Positions 1-7,676 of a stretch of 64,000 bases of DNA are shown one piece after another (position 1 is the first letter of the stretch; the number at the start of each line of letters is the position of its first letter). A program made the translations under genes and the position numbers. Location: the NCBI RefSeq assembly GCF_027587195.1, contig NZ_JAPDDP010000013.1, positions 1 to 64,000 of the forward strand, in the 5' to 3' direction. The notes beneath the pieces are model-generated. The model saw nothing but the letters and a program-made list of their open reading frames with translations, had not been told where the DNA came from and did not search any database. This DNA is from Solirubrobacter phytolaccae. GTDB taxonomy: Bacteria > Actinomycetota > Thermoleophilia > Solirubrobacterales > Solirubrobacteraceae.

Positions 1-484
1 AGTCCGCGCGGTGGGGCGGCGTGCCTGCGGCGGCGGCCGGCGTGTCCGCGGGGCGGGGCGGGGAGGCTTCGCCGGCGCGGCCCTCGCCGCCCGCCGCGAG
101 GAGGTCGTCCAGCCTCGCCGTGATGGCGTCGGCGTCGAGCGCCGCGTTCGCACCCGAGGCGACCGCGATCTGGTTCTCGCCCGCCGCGTCGACCACGATC
201 AGCGCGACCCCGGTCGGCGCGTCCACGCGGGCCAGGCCCGACACGTCGATGCCCTCCGCGCGCAGGGCGGCCTCGGCCTCGTCGCCCATCGCGTCCCGGC
301 CGACGGCGCCGACGAAGCGCACCGAAGCGCCCAGCCGCGCGGCAGCGACGGCCTGGTTGGCGCTCTTGCCGCCGCCGTACGAGGCGAAGGTCCCACCCGC
401 CACGGTCTCGCCGGCCGCGGGCAGGCGCTCGCTGACGACGACGAGGTCGACGTTGATCGAACCGACGACGACGACGTTCGGCAC
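1..484 (-). CDS. rbsK: ribokinase (PfkB family), 3' part cut by window edge
   Basis: This is the N-terminal 161 residues of a PfkB-type sugar kinase that would phosphorylate ribose at O5 with ATP. The start is GTG at 484, six bases after the TetR stop, so the two genes are probably co-transcribed. The translation opens with VVVVGSINVDLVV, then P-GETV, GGKSANQAVAAARLGA and FVGAVGRDAMGDEAE, which are the substrate-binding N-terminal signatures of ribokinase. After about residue 120 the usual hydrophobic strand is replaced by a Gly/Ala/Pro-rich stretch (around AGGEGRAGEASPPRPADTP) that still runs when the window ends. Family membership is secure. Ribose specificity is inferred from similarity only, because the catalytic GAGD motif lies outside the window. 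Confidence 0.85.
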   Translation of the reverse strand, partial: MPNVVVVGSINVDLVVVSERLPAAGETVAGGTFASYGGGKSANQAVAAARLGASVRFVGAVGRDAMGDEAEAALRAEGIDVSGLARVDAPTGVALIVVDAAGENQIAVASGANAALDADAITARLDDLLAAGGEGRAGEASPPRPADTPAAAAGTPPHRAD

Positions 485-489
485 TCGTC

Positions 490-1125
490 TCAGCCTACGG
501 GACCGCGGCGCGCGATCAGCACGCCGATCCCGTCCAGCACGCGATCCAGGCCGGACTGGAAGTTCTCGTCCGGGGACATGTCGTCCTCGAACTGGCCGGC
601 GGCGAGCGCGCGCTGCACGTACGGGAACTCGGAGAGGTCGTGCTGCGGCGGGACGAGCGGCTGTGGCGGCGCGGCGGCGAGCGAGGTCTCCAGCCGCGAC
701 GCCCAGAACACGTAGCCGTTGACGAGCAGCACGAGGTCGGCGCCCTCGCCGTCCTCGAGCCCGGTGCCGTCGAGCACCTCGAGCCCGCGGTTCAGCCACG
801 ACAGCTGCGCGTGCGTGGGCAGCGTGCCGTTGATCGGGATGTCGACGCCCCACGGGTGCGCGCGCAGCATCGCCATGAACGTGTGCGCCCACTGCGAGAG
901 GCCGTCGCGCCAGCCGTCGAACACGAGCTCGGGCGCCGGCCCGAGCGCGCGGTCGAGCATTCGCCACACGAGCTCGTCCTTGCTCGCCACATGGCGGTAG
1001 AGCGACATCGTCGTGAAGCCGCAGCGCTTCGCCACGGTCGCCATCGAGACCGCCGCCAGCCCTTCCGCGTCCGCGATCGCCACCGCCGCCTCGACGACGA
1101 GATCCACGTTCAGCCCTCTTGCCAT
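490..1125 (-). CDS. TetR/AcrR-family repressor with TetR_C-type ligand domain
   Basis: A 211-residue TetR regulator, divergent from the DrrAB-like exporter. The N-terminal helix-turn-helix lies at about residues 20-50 (VAKRCGFTTMSLYRHVASKDEL). The C-terminal helical domain has the DGWRDGLSQWAHTF / HPWGVD pattern common in TetR proteins next to drug-efflux ABC genes. I chose ATG 1125 because the protein then begins MARGLNVDLVVEAA, as in relatives; the longer open frame upstream crosses the exporter gene. No Shine-Dalgarno precedes this ATG. A TACACT -10 element sits 12 nt upstream, inside a palindrome, which suggests a leaderless, self-repressed transcript. It probably represses the 1156-3948 operon and itself. 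The ribokinase gene follows 5 bp downstream. Confidence 0.88.
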   Translation of the reverse strand: MARGLNVDLVVEAAVAIADAEGLAAVSMATVAKRCGFTTMSLYRHVASKDELVWRMLDRALGPAPELVFDGWRDGLSQWAHTFMAMLRAHPWGVDIPINGTLPTHAQLSWLNRGLEVLDGTGLEDGEGADLVLLVNGYVFWASRLETSLAAAPPQPLVPPQHDLSEFPYVQRALAAGQFEDDMSPDENFQSGLDRVLDGIGVLIARRGPVG

Positions 1126-1166
1126 ATGGAAAGTGTATGGCGTACACTCGTGTGTATGGCATACAC
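1119..1166. promoter_or_regulatory. divergent TetR-controlled promoters with two tandem operators
   Basis: Two near-identical palindromes, GTGTATGGCGTACAC (1133-1147) and GTGTATGGCATACAC (1152-1166), lie 19 bp apart centre to centre. On the plus strand TTGCCA (1119-1124), an 18-bp spacer and TACACT (1143-1148) form a good promoter, with predicted initiation at or next to the ATG at 1156. On the minus strand the mirror TACACT (1137-1132) lies 12 nt before the TetR ATG at 1125. The first operator therefore covers both -10 boxes, and the second covers the exporter start codon. Assignment to the adjacent TetR is inferred. Confidence 0.75.
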
Positions 1167-2016
1167 AATTGAGGTGGAGGGCCTGACGAAGGCCTTCGGC
1201 GACACGCGCGTGCTCGAAGGGCTGGACCTGCAGGTCGACGCGGGCGAGGTGTTCGCGCTGCTCGGCCCGAACGGCGCGGGCAAGACGACCACGGTGCGCA
1301 TCCTCACGACGCTGCTTGCGCCCGACGGCGGGACCGCCCGCGTGGCCGGGCACGACGTCGTCAACGACCCGAACGCGGTCCGCGCCGCGATCAGCCTCAC
1401 GGCGCAGGAGGCGGCGGTCGACGGCATCCTGACCGGCGCGGAGAACCTGCGGATGATGGCCCGGCTCCGGGGCGTGAAGCCGGGCGTCGCGGACGAGCTG
1501 CTCGACCGCTTCGACCTCGCCGACGCCGCCGATCGGCGCGTGGACTCCTATAGCGGCGGGATGCGCCGCCGGCTCGATCTGGCGATGAGCCTCGTCGTGC
1601 GCCCGCAGGTGCTGTTCCTCGACGAGCCGACCACCGGGCTGGACCCGCGCAGCCGCCGCGCGGTCTGGGACGCCGTCCAGACGCTCGCGAGCGAAGGCGT
1701 GACCGTGCTCCTGACGACGCAGTACCTCGAGGAGGCGGACCGGCTGGCGCAGCGGATCGCGGTGATCGACGGCGGCCGCGTGATCGCCCAGGGCACGGCG
1801 GCCGAGCTGAAGGCACGCGTCGCGAGTGAGACGCTCGAGATCCACTTCGCCGACAAGCCGGCGCAGCGCGTCCCGGTCAACGCCCCCGACGACGTGCGCC
1901 GCGCGCTCGAGCAGCACCCCGACGCGGAGCGCATCGAGCTCCACCGCCCGTCGCTCGACGACGTCTTCTTCGCCCTCACGGGCGCTTCGAGCGAGATCGC
2001 GGAGCCGGTGCGATGA
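1156..2016 (+). CDS. ABC-2 type exporter ATPase, DrrA-like (daunorubicin-resistance family)
   Basis: A 286-residue ATP-binding subunit that would power export of a hydrophobic drug or lipid with the permease encoded next. Walker A is GPNGAGKTT (about residue 37). The signature motif is SGGMRRRLDLA, Walker B is VLFLDEPTTGLDPRSR, and the H-loop region reads TVLLTTQYLEEAD, with Gln before YLEEAD as in DrrA. A short C-terminal extension ending in SLDDVFFALTG is typical of DrrA-like proteins. ATG 1156 lies inside an operator and no ribosome-binding site precedes it; a TACACT -10 box at 1143 makes a leaderless start likely. It overlaps the permease gene by 4 bp (ATGA). The substrate cannot be read from the sequence. 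Confidence 0.92.
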   Translation: MAYTIEVEGLTKAFGDTRVLEGLDLQVDAGEVFALLGPNGAGKTTTVRILTTLLAPDGGTARVAGHDVVNDPNAVRAAISLTAQEAAVDGILTGAENLRMMARLRGVKPGVADELLDRFDLADAADRRVDSYSGGMRRRLDLAMSLVVRPQVLFLDEPTTGLDPRSRRAVWDAVQTLASEGVTVLLTTQYLEEADRLAQRIAVIDGGRVIAQGTAAELKARVASETLEIHFADKPAQRVPVNAPDDVRRALEQHPDAERIELHRPSLDDVFFALTGASSEIAEPVR

Positions 2017-2750
2017 CCGCGTCGCTCACGTTCGTCGGCCGCAGCCTGCGCCACAGCGTCCGCTCCGTCGACGCGCTGCTGACCGCGATCCTGCTCCCCG
2101 TCGCGATCCTGCTGATGTTCGTCTACGTCTTCGGCGGCGCGATCGACGCCGGCGGACGCTACGTGGACTACGTGGTGCCGGGGATCATCGTCCTGTGCGT
2201 CGGCTTCGGCGCGGCGAGCACCGCGGTCGCCGTCGCGCTGGACATGACCACGGGCGTGATCGACCGCTTCCGCACGCTCCCCATCGCCAGCAGCGCCGTG
2301 CTCACGGGCCACGTCACCGCGTCCGTCGCACGCAACGTCGTCTCGACCAGCCTCGTGATCGGCGTCGCGCTGATCGCCGGCTTCCGGCCCGAGGTCGACC
2401 CGCTGCGCTGGCTGGCCGCCGCCGCGCTTCTGCTCTGCCTGATGACCGCGATCAGCTGGGTCGCGGCCGCCTTCGGGCTCTTCGCCAAGACCGTCGAGGG
2501 CGCCAACGCGATGACGTTCATCGCCGCGTTCGCGCCGTACGTGTCGAGCGGGTTCGTGCCTGCGGACAGCATGCCCGCCGGCCTGAGCTGGATCGCCGAG
2601 CATCAGCCCGTGACGCCGATCGTCGACAGCGTCCGCGCGCTGCTCATGGGCACGCCGGTCGGGAACTCGCTGTGGATCGCGTTCGCCTGGTGCGCGGCCG
2701 GGATCGTGCTCGGGCGCGTCGCTTCCAGCCGACTGTTCCGCCAAAGTTGA
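2013..2750 (+). CDS. ABC-2 type transporter permease, DrrB-like
   Basis: A 245-residue integral membrane protein with about six predicted hydrophobic helices. The first (LLTAILLPVAILLMFVYVFG) is the characteristic opening helix of the ABC-2 membrane domain. The cytoplasmic RFRTLPIASSAVLTGH segment matches the 'DR.R.lPi..sa.l.G' region of DrrB-type permeases. The start overlaps the ATPase stop by 4 bp, implying translational coupling. Two copies with two ATPases would form the exporter. A GTG-started DNA glycosylase gene begins 4 bp after its stop and is probably in the same TetR-controlled transcript. Confidence 0.9.
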   Translation: MTASLTFVGRSLRHSVRSVDALLTAILLPVAILLMFVYVFGGAIDAGGRYVDYVVPGIIVLCVGFGAASTAVAVALDMTTGVIDRFRTLPIASSAVLTGHVTASVARNVVSTSLVIGVALIAGFRPEVDPLRWLAAAALLLCLMTAISWVAAAFGLFAKTVEGANAMTFIAAFAPYVSSGFVPADSMPAGLSWIAEHQPVTPIVDSVRALLMGTPVGNSLWIAFAWCAAGIVLGRVASSRLFRQS

Positions 2751-2754
2751 GGCG

Positions 2755-3948
2755 GTGCTCCGCGCCACACCGCAGGCCGTCCGCCGCCTCGCCATCCGCA
2801 ACCAGCGCCTCGAAGGCCCGGCTCCGCGCCGCAAGCCGACGGCGCAAGACCTGCTCGAGACCGTCCGCGCGCTGCGCTGCCTGCAGCTGGACCCGACCGC
2901 GGTCGTCGCCCGCAACCACCTGCTCGTGCTCTTCAGCCGCCACGGCGCGTTCGACGAGCGCGCGTTCGAGCAGCTCGCCTACGAGGACCGGGCGCTGTTC
3001 GAGTACTGGGCGCACGAGGCGTCGTACGTCCTGAGCGAGGACCTGCCGATCCACCGCTTCGCCATGCACGAGCCCAGGTACCGCGGCCACCGCACGTGGT
3101 GGGACGGCGAGCCCGAGTTCCGTGCGCACATCCTCGAGCGGCTGCGCGAGGAAGGGCCACTGCGGGCGCGCGAGATCGAGGACAAGGCGACCGTGGGCTG
3201 GGAGTCCACGGGGGGCTGGACGAACGGCCGCACGGTCGCGCGGATGCTCGACATGCTGTGGGTCGCGGGGCAGACCGGGATCTCGCGCCGCGACGGCACC
3301 CAGCGCGTGTGGGACCTGATGGAGCGTTGCTGGCCACCGGATGCGCCGCGGGAGGAGCTCGACCCGCTCGAGGTCCAACGCCGCGCGGTCGTGCACGCGA
3401 TCCGCGCCCTCGGCGCCGCGCGCCCACCGCACATCCGCAAGCACTTCACGCGCTTCCGCTACCCAGACCTGCCGATCGTCCTCGCCGAGCTGCACGCCGC
3501 CGGCGTGATCGAGCCGCTGGCCGTCGACGGGCTGGGGGAGGACTGGTGGGTGCTGAGCGAGGACGTCGAGGCGCTCCAGAACGTCGACGACTTCAAGCCC
3601 CGCACCGTGCTCCTGAGCCCGTTCGACAACCTGCTGTGCGACCGCGCGCGGACCGAGGCGCTGTTCGGCTTCCACCACCGGCTCGAGATCTACGTGCCCA
3701 AGCCCAAGCGGCGGTGGGGCTACTTCGTGCTCCCGATCCTCGACGGCGACCGGCTCGTCGGCCGCGCCGATCTGGCGATGGACCGCAAGCGGGGCGTGCT
3801 CGTCGCCCACGCCGTCCACGCGGAGCCGAAGGTGCCGCGCGGCGCGCGGCTCCCCAAGGCGATCCGGCGCGAGCTGGAGCGGCTGGCGGCCTGGCGCGGC
3901 GCCTCCGACGTCGAGGTCCGGAGCACCCCGGACATTTGGCCACTTTGA
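2755..3948 (+). CDS. winged-helix DNA glycosylase of the YcaQ/AlkX (HTH_42) family
   Basis: A 397-residue protein of the HTH_42 family (formerly DUF1006). The E. coli member YcaQ/AlkX and the Streptomyces member AlkZ are glycosylases that unhook bulky or cross-linking N-alkyl lesions. The N-terminal part shows the family pattern (RRLAIRNQRLEG, then LRCLQLDPTAVVARNHLLVLF). It contains Gln44-Leu45-Asp46, which matches the catalytic Q-hydrophobic-D motif described for YcaQ rather than the QxQ of AlkZ. Later family segments are EYWAHEASY, LSPFDNLLCDR and GRADLAMDR. The start is GTG 2755, 4 bp after the permease stop. Placement behind a drug exporter under one TetR promoter suggests a joint resistance function. 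Enzymatic activity is inferred. Confidence 0.85.
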   Translation: MLRATPQAVRRLAIRNQRLEGPAPRRKPTAQDLLETVRALRCLQLDPTAVVARNHLLVLFSRHGAFDERAFEQLAYEDRALFEYWAHEASYVLSEDLPIHRFAMHEPRYRGHRTWWDGEPEFRAHILERLREEGPLRAREIEDKATVGWESTGGWTNGRTVARMLDMLWVAGQTGISRRDGTQRVWDLMERCWPPDAPREELDPLEVQRRAVVHAIRALGAARPPHIRKHFTRFRYPDLPIVLAELHAAGVIEPLAVDGLGEDWWVLSEDVEALQNVDDFKPRTVLLSPFDNLLCDRARTEALFGFHHRLEIYVPKPKRRWGYFVLPILDGDRLVGRADLAMDRKRGVLVAHAVHAEPKVPRGARLPKAIRRELERLAAWRGASDVEVRSTPDIWPL

Positions 3949-4041
3949 CCTGACCTAGACCCCCTTTCTCATCGTCCCCTAATCGAGCGCCGGGATGGTC
4001 GGGCGTCTCACTGGGTTCAGTTCGAGGGGGTCAAGAAAGAC

Positions 4042-6597
4042 ATGGATCGTCGAAGCAGGCGCGCCCTAGGCGTCGCCTTGGTTGCGCTGGGCATCGCCGC
4101 GGCACCGGCGCAGGCTGCGCCGGGAGTCTCGGTGTCATCGCTCAGCTCGCTCAAGGCGGGAGCCACGGCAGGGACGCTGAAGGGCACGGTCGTCAATGAC
4201 ACCGGCGCCGCGAAGAGCGCGGACGTCGCGGTGCGGATCTTCCGCCGTGGCACGAACGCCGCCGTCATCGGTCGCACCTCGGTCAAGGTCGCGGCGCACG
4301 GCAAGGCCGACTACAGCGTGAAGGTGGCGCTGCCGTCGACGCTGGCGAAGGGCAACTACTACCTGGGCGCTTGTACGTCCTACGGCAAGGGCGACGGCTC
4401 GCTCGGCTGCGCGACCGCGCAGGACGAGGTGCTCATCAAGGGCGGCACGCCCGTCCGGCCCGCGCTGGCGCGCGCCGCGCAGGCGCCCGCCGAGTGCTCC
4501 GCCGGCGGCTACTCGCTGCAGCCGGCCGGCTCGCGCCTGTACCCGGAGACGGGCAACACGGGCTACCAGAGCCTCCACACTGACATCAACCTCGTCTACG
4601 ACGCGCCGTCGAACCTGTTCCTCAACGGCACGTACGTGGACCTGCAGCAGAAGGCGACGCAGTGCCTCACGTCGTTCAGCCTCGACTTCGAGCGCACGAA
4701 CGGCGTCACGTCGACCACGGTCCCGGGCCCGAACCTGACGGTCCAGGAGATCACGATCAACGGCGTCCCGGCGACGTACACCTTCAAGCAGCCGACCTAC
4801 CCCGGCAACCCGAAGGGCCTGGACGATCCCGATCCGGCCGCGCACGCCGCGTCGAACTCCAACCCGGTCAGCGCGACCAACCCGAACCCGCCCGCGTGCG
4901 CCCCGACGGGCACGTCCGCGGCGCTCCAGGGCGCGCAGTGCCCCGCGACCAAGCTCGTGATCACGCCGTCCGCGCCGATCCCGGCCGGCACGGACTTCAC
5001 GGTCAAGGTCAAGTACGTCGGCCGCCCCGGCGTCCACGTCGACGGTGACGGCGCGACCGAGGGCTGGTTCCGCAACAACACGCCGGTCGGCGACGGTGGC
5101 TTCATGACGACCGAGCCGGTCGGCTCGATGGCGTGGATGCCGCTCAACAACCACCCGACGGTCAAGCCGACCTACGAGTTCTGGAGCACCACCAACTGGG
5201 ACTCCGCGACCGGCACCGGCCGCACGGCGATCTCCAACGGCCGCCTGATCGGCTTCACCGACAACGCCGCGGACACGAACTTCCCCGGCGGCTCGCGCAC
5301 GTGGCACTGGAAGTCGCCCGAGCCGATCGCGAACTACCTCGTCGAGAACTCGATCGGCAACTACGAGATGACCGAGCAGGTCTCGCCGAGCGGCACCGTC
5401 TACTACATGGCGCAGGCCACGGGTATCACGGCCGCCCGCAAAGAGACCAACCTCGGGATCATGCGCCAGCACGAGAGCATCACGAACTTCCAGATCCCGT
5501 TCAACGGGCCGTTCCCGTTCTCGACCAACGGCGTCGTCATCGGCCTGCCGTCCGTGAGCTTCGCGGAGGAGATGCAGACCAAGATCACGTTCCCGGGCGG
5601 CTCGATCAGCCTGGGCACCTTCCACCACGAGAACATGCACCAGTGGTGGGGCGACAACGTGTCCGAGGACGTCTACGAGCGCACCTTCTTCAAGGAGGGC
5701 TACGCCGACCTGTCCGAGGGCTACAACACGGCGCGCACGGCGGCGACCACGGCGGGCGGCCTCGGCACGCCGGCCGGTGACGCGGCCTTCGAGGCCTCGC
5801 TGGTCACGCGCTTCAACAACACCTACAACTCGACGACCGCGAGCTGGAGCGTCGCGCCGTCGAAGCCGACGAACGCGAACCTCTTCGGCTCGCAGACGTA
5901 CACCCGCTCCGGCCGCGCGTACATCGCGCTGCGGGCGATCATGGGCAAGGCCAACTTCGACAACGCGTCGAAGGAGATCCAGACCACGTTCGGCGGCTCG
6001 TCGATCACGGCCAAGCAGCAGATCGACATCTACAAGAAGTGGATGCCGATCAAGACGCAGGGCTGCCTGAACAAGCTCGACGTCTTCTTCACGCAGTGGT
6101 GGGACACGGCCTACACCGGCTCGCCCGCCGCCGGCAACAAGCCGCAGATCACGGGTCCCGGCCTCGCCGGCCCCGGCTTCTACGACGCCAACGGCGGCTG
6201 CCTGCCGTACGGCACCGACACCACGAGCACGCCCGGCGGGACCGTCGCGGCGACGCTGTCGCTGACGCTCGGCGCGCCCGGCACCTTCGCCCCGTTCATC
6301 CCGGGCGTGGCGAAGACCTACACGGCGACGACCGAGGCGACCGTCATCTCGACGGCCGGCGACGCGACGCTCACGGTGGCCGACAACAGCACGACCGCCC
6401 CGGGCTACCTGGTCAACAACACGTTCGCGCTGCCCAAGCCGCTCGGCGGCCTCGGCGTCATCAAGACGTACACCGGCCCGGTCAGCAACGACAAGGTCAA
6501 CGCCACGTTCACGCAGGAGATCGGCTCGACGGACGCGCTCCGCACGGGCACGTACTCCAAGACGCTCACGTTCACGCTGAGCACGACCAACCCGTAG
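4042..6597 (+). CDS. secreted M1-family (gluzincin) metallopeptidase with C-terminal TFTLSTTNP module
   Basis: An 851-residue exported zinc aminopeptidase-like protein. A signal peptide (MDRRSRRALGVALVALGIAAAPAQA, roughly residues 1-25) is followed by a beta-rich N-terminal region. The catalytic core has HENMH at about residues 529-533, followed exactly 18 residues later by Glu (FFKEGYADLSE), the HEXXH-X18-E zinc site of family M1. The upstream FAEEM corresponds to the GxMEN exopeptidase loop but is divergent, so aminopeptidase rather than other activity is uncertain. The last 125 residues form a separate beta-rich module nearly repeated at the end of the 17654-19855 protein. ATG 4042 is preceded by GAGGGGG about 12 nt upstream. 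A strong hairpin follows the stop. Confidence 0.88.
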   Translation: MDRRSRRALGVALVALGIAAAPAQAAPGVSVSSLSSLKAGATAGTLKGTVVNDTGAAKSADVAVRIFRRGTNAAVIGRTSVKVAAHGKADYSVKVALPSTLAKGNYYLGACTSYGKGDGSLGCATAQDEVLIKGGTPVRPALARAAQAPAECSAGGYSLQPAGSRLYPETGNTGYQSLHTDINLVYDAPSNLFLNGTYVDLQQKATQCLTSFSLDFERTNGVTSTTVPGPNLTVQEITINGVPATYTFKQPTYPGNPKGLDDPDPAAHAASNSNPVSATNPNPPACAPTGTSAALQGAQCPATKLVITPSAPIPAGTDFTVKVKYVGRPGVHVDGDGATEGWFRNNTPVGDGGFMTTEPVGSMAWMPLNNHPTVKPTYEFWSTTNWDSATGTGRTAISNGRLIGFTDNAADTNFPGGSRTWHWKSPEPIANYLVENSIGNYEMTEQVSPSGTVYYMAQATGITAARKETNLGIMRQHESITNFQIPFNGPFPFSTNGVVIGLPSVSFAEEMQTKITFPGGSISLGTFHHENMHQWWGDNVSEDVYERTFFKEGYADLSEGYNTARTAATTAGGLGTPAGDAAFEASLVTRFNNTYNSTTASWSVAPSKPTNANLFGSQTYTRSGRAYIALRAIMGKANFDNASKEIQTTFGGSSITAKQQIDIYKKWMPIKTQGCLNKLDVFFTQWWDTAYTGSPAAGNKPQITGPGLAGPGFYDANGGCLPYGTDTTSTPGGTVAATLSLTLGAPGTFAPFIPGVAKTYTATTEATVISTAGDATLTVADNSTTAPGYLVNNTFALPKPLGGLGVIKTYTGPVSNDKVNATFTQEIGSTDALRTGTYSKTLTFTLSTTNP

Positions 6598-6600
6598 CTC

Positions 6601-6631
6601 CGAACTTAAACGTCCTGGACGTTTAAGTTCG
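6601..6631 (+). terminator. perfect 14-bp hairpin terminator after the M1 peptidase gene
   Basis: CGAACTTAAACGTC (6601-6614), loop CTG, then GACGTTTAAGTTCG (6618-6631) form a perfect 14-bp stem starting 3 bp after the peptidase stop. It is unusually AT-rich for this genome. No long T tract follows, as is common in actinobacteria. A related hairpin with the same CTG loop and TTTAAGTT motif lies at 57653-57671. Confidence 0.8.
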
Positions 6632-6718
6632 CGCGCGCCGCGGTCTCCCACCCGGGAGGCCGCGGCGTTCGTCGTTAAGGGTGTGGTCAGCCGCACTGGA
6701 CAGGCGCTTATGTACGAC

Positions 6719-6740
6719 GTACGTTATGGACGTAACGTAC
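6719..6740. promoter_or_regulatory. operator-like palindrome upstream of small membrane protein genes
   Basis: GTACGTTA (6719-6726), a 6-bp spacer and TAACGTAC (6733-6740) form a perfect 8-bp inverted repeat, 22 nt before the probable ATG at 6762. Its size and symmetry resemble a TetR- or PadR-type operator. No regulator gene is adjacent, so the cognate factor is unknown. Confidence 0.55.
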
Positions 6741-6761
6741 ACCGTACAGAACGAGGCTCGC

Positions 6762-7238
6762 ATGTCCCTGAAGCGCTGGCTCCCGACGTTCCTCGGCTTC
6801 CCGCTGGGTGGTTTGATCGCGATCAACACGGTCGGCTCGGTCACCGGGCCGTTGTCGGGTGCGGCGGCGGGCGTGGTCGCGGGCGCGGCGATCGGGGCCG
6901 CCCAGTGGCTCGCGCTGCGCACGGACACGCGCTGGATCGCCTACACGGCGGCGGCCACCGGCGCGGGCGGCGCGCTCGCCGCGGCACTGGGCGCGGGTCC
7001 GATCGTCACGGGCCTGATCACCGGCGCGACGGTCGGCGCGGCGCAGTCCGCGCTGCTCGAGAGCCGCTCGCGCCCGGCGTGGATCGCAACGAGCTCCGCC
7101 GCTTGGGCGCTCGGCTGGTTCGTGACGTCGAACGTGATCGTGGACCTCGAGCGCGGCTACGCCGTGTTCGGCTCCAGCGGCGCGGTGCTGGCGACGCTGC
7201 TCACCGGCCTCGTCCTGAGGCTGCAGATCGCGCGATGA
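6762..7238 (+). CDS. small Ala/Gly-rich integral membrane protein, unknown function
   Basis: A 158-residue protein made almost entirely of hydrophobic Ala/Gly-rich segments (GAAAGVVAGAAIGAAQWLAL, GAGGALAAALGAGPIVTGL), with about five to six predicted membrane helices and no polar catalytic motif. ATG 6762 is chosen because AACGAGG lies 5 nt upstream. An in-frame ATG at 6726 would add 12 residues but sits inside a palindrome. The stop overlaps the next gene's ATG by 4 bp, so both are likely co-translated. The repeated small-xxx-small pattern is like that of many actinobacterial hypothetical membrane proteins; I do not recognise a named family. Confidence 0.7.
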   Translation: MSLKRWLPTFLGFPLGGLIAINTVGSVTGPLSGAAAGVVAGAAIGAAQWLALRTDTRWIAYTAAATGAGGALAAALGAGPIVTGLITGATVGAAQSALLESRSRPAWIATSSAAWALGWFVTSNVIVDLERGYAVFGSSGAVLATLLTGLVLRLQIAR

Positions 7239-7591
7239 TCGCCGCCGGCGTCTTCCTGGTCGCGGTGCCGATCGCCTTCAACGTCGCGTTCGCCCGCCTG
7301 GCGGCCACGTTCGACTACCCGGACGTGCTCCACCACCCGACGCACGAGGTCCTCGCCAAGTTCACCGCTGGCGGCCGCGCGCTCGTCCTCACCTGGTGGG
7401 CGTTCGCGATGACCGCGCTGCTGATGGTCCCGCTCGTCGTGCTCACGTCCGACGCCTACGACGCGACCGCGCTCACGACCACGGTCGGCGTCCTCGCCGC
7501 CGCCGTCCAACTCCTGGGCCTGATCCGCTGGCCGTTCCTCGTGCCGTACCTCGCGGAGCACGCCGGCGACCCTGCCACCGACATCCACTAG
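7235..7591 (+). CDS. DUF4386-like membrane protein, apparently truncated
   Basis: A 118-residue membrane protein starting at ATG 7235 (4-bp overlap with the preceding stop). It carries the first half of a DUF4386-like sequence: FNVAFARLAATFDYPDVL, HEVLAKFTAGG, LTWWAFAMTALL and LIRWPFLVPYLAEHAGDP. Relatives normally continue for about another 100 residues with further helices; here the frame ends TDIH-stop just after the conserved YLA segment. The next bases are non-coding and rich in inverted repeats, so a deletion or rearrangement may have removed the 3' half. Function is unknown. It could be a pseudogene or a functional short form. Confidence 0.65.
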   Translation: MIAAGVFLVAVPIAFNVAFARLAATFDYPDVLHHPTHEVLAKFTAGGRALVLTWWAFAMTALLMVPLVVLTSDAYDATALTTTVGVLAAAVQLLGLIRWPFLVPYLAEHAGDPATDIH

Positions 7592-7676
7592 CGCCGCGTC
7601 AAGCAACTCGCGCTTCGCGGCGAGCCGTTGACCCGTCGCGGCGGATGTGGGATGAGCAGGTGAGGAGGGTCCCCTC

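Noticed and set aside
4135-6696. 853-residue open frame antisense to the M1 peptidase
   Set aside because: It is almost all Arg, Gly, Val and Asp with no recognisable motif, the usual mirror of a high-GC gene; the plus strand has a signal peptide and HEXXH-X18-E.
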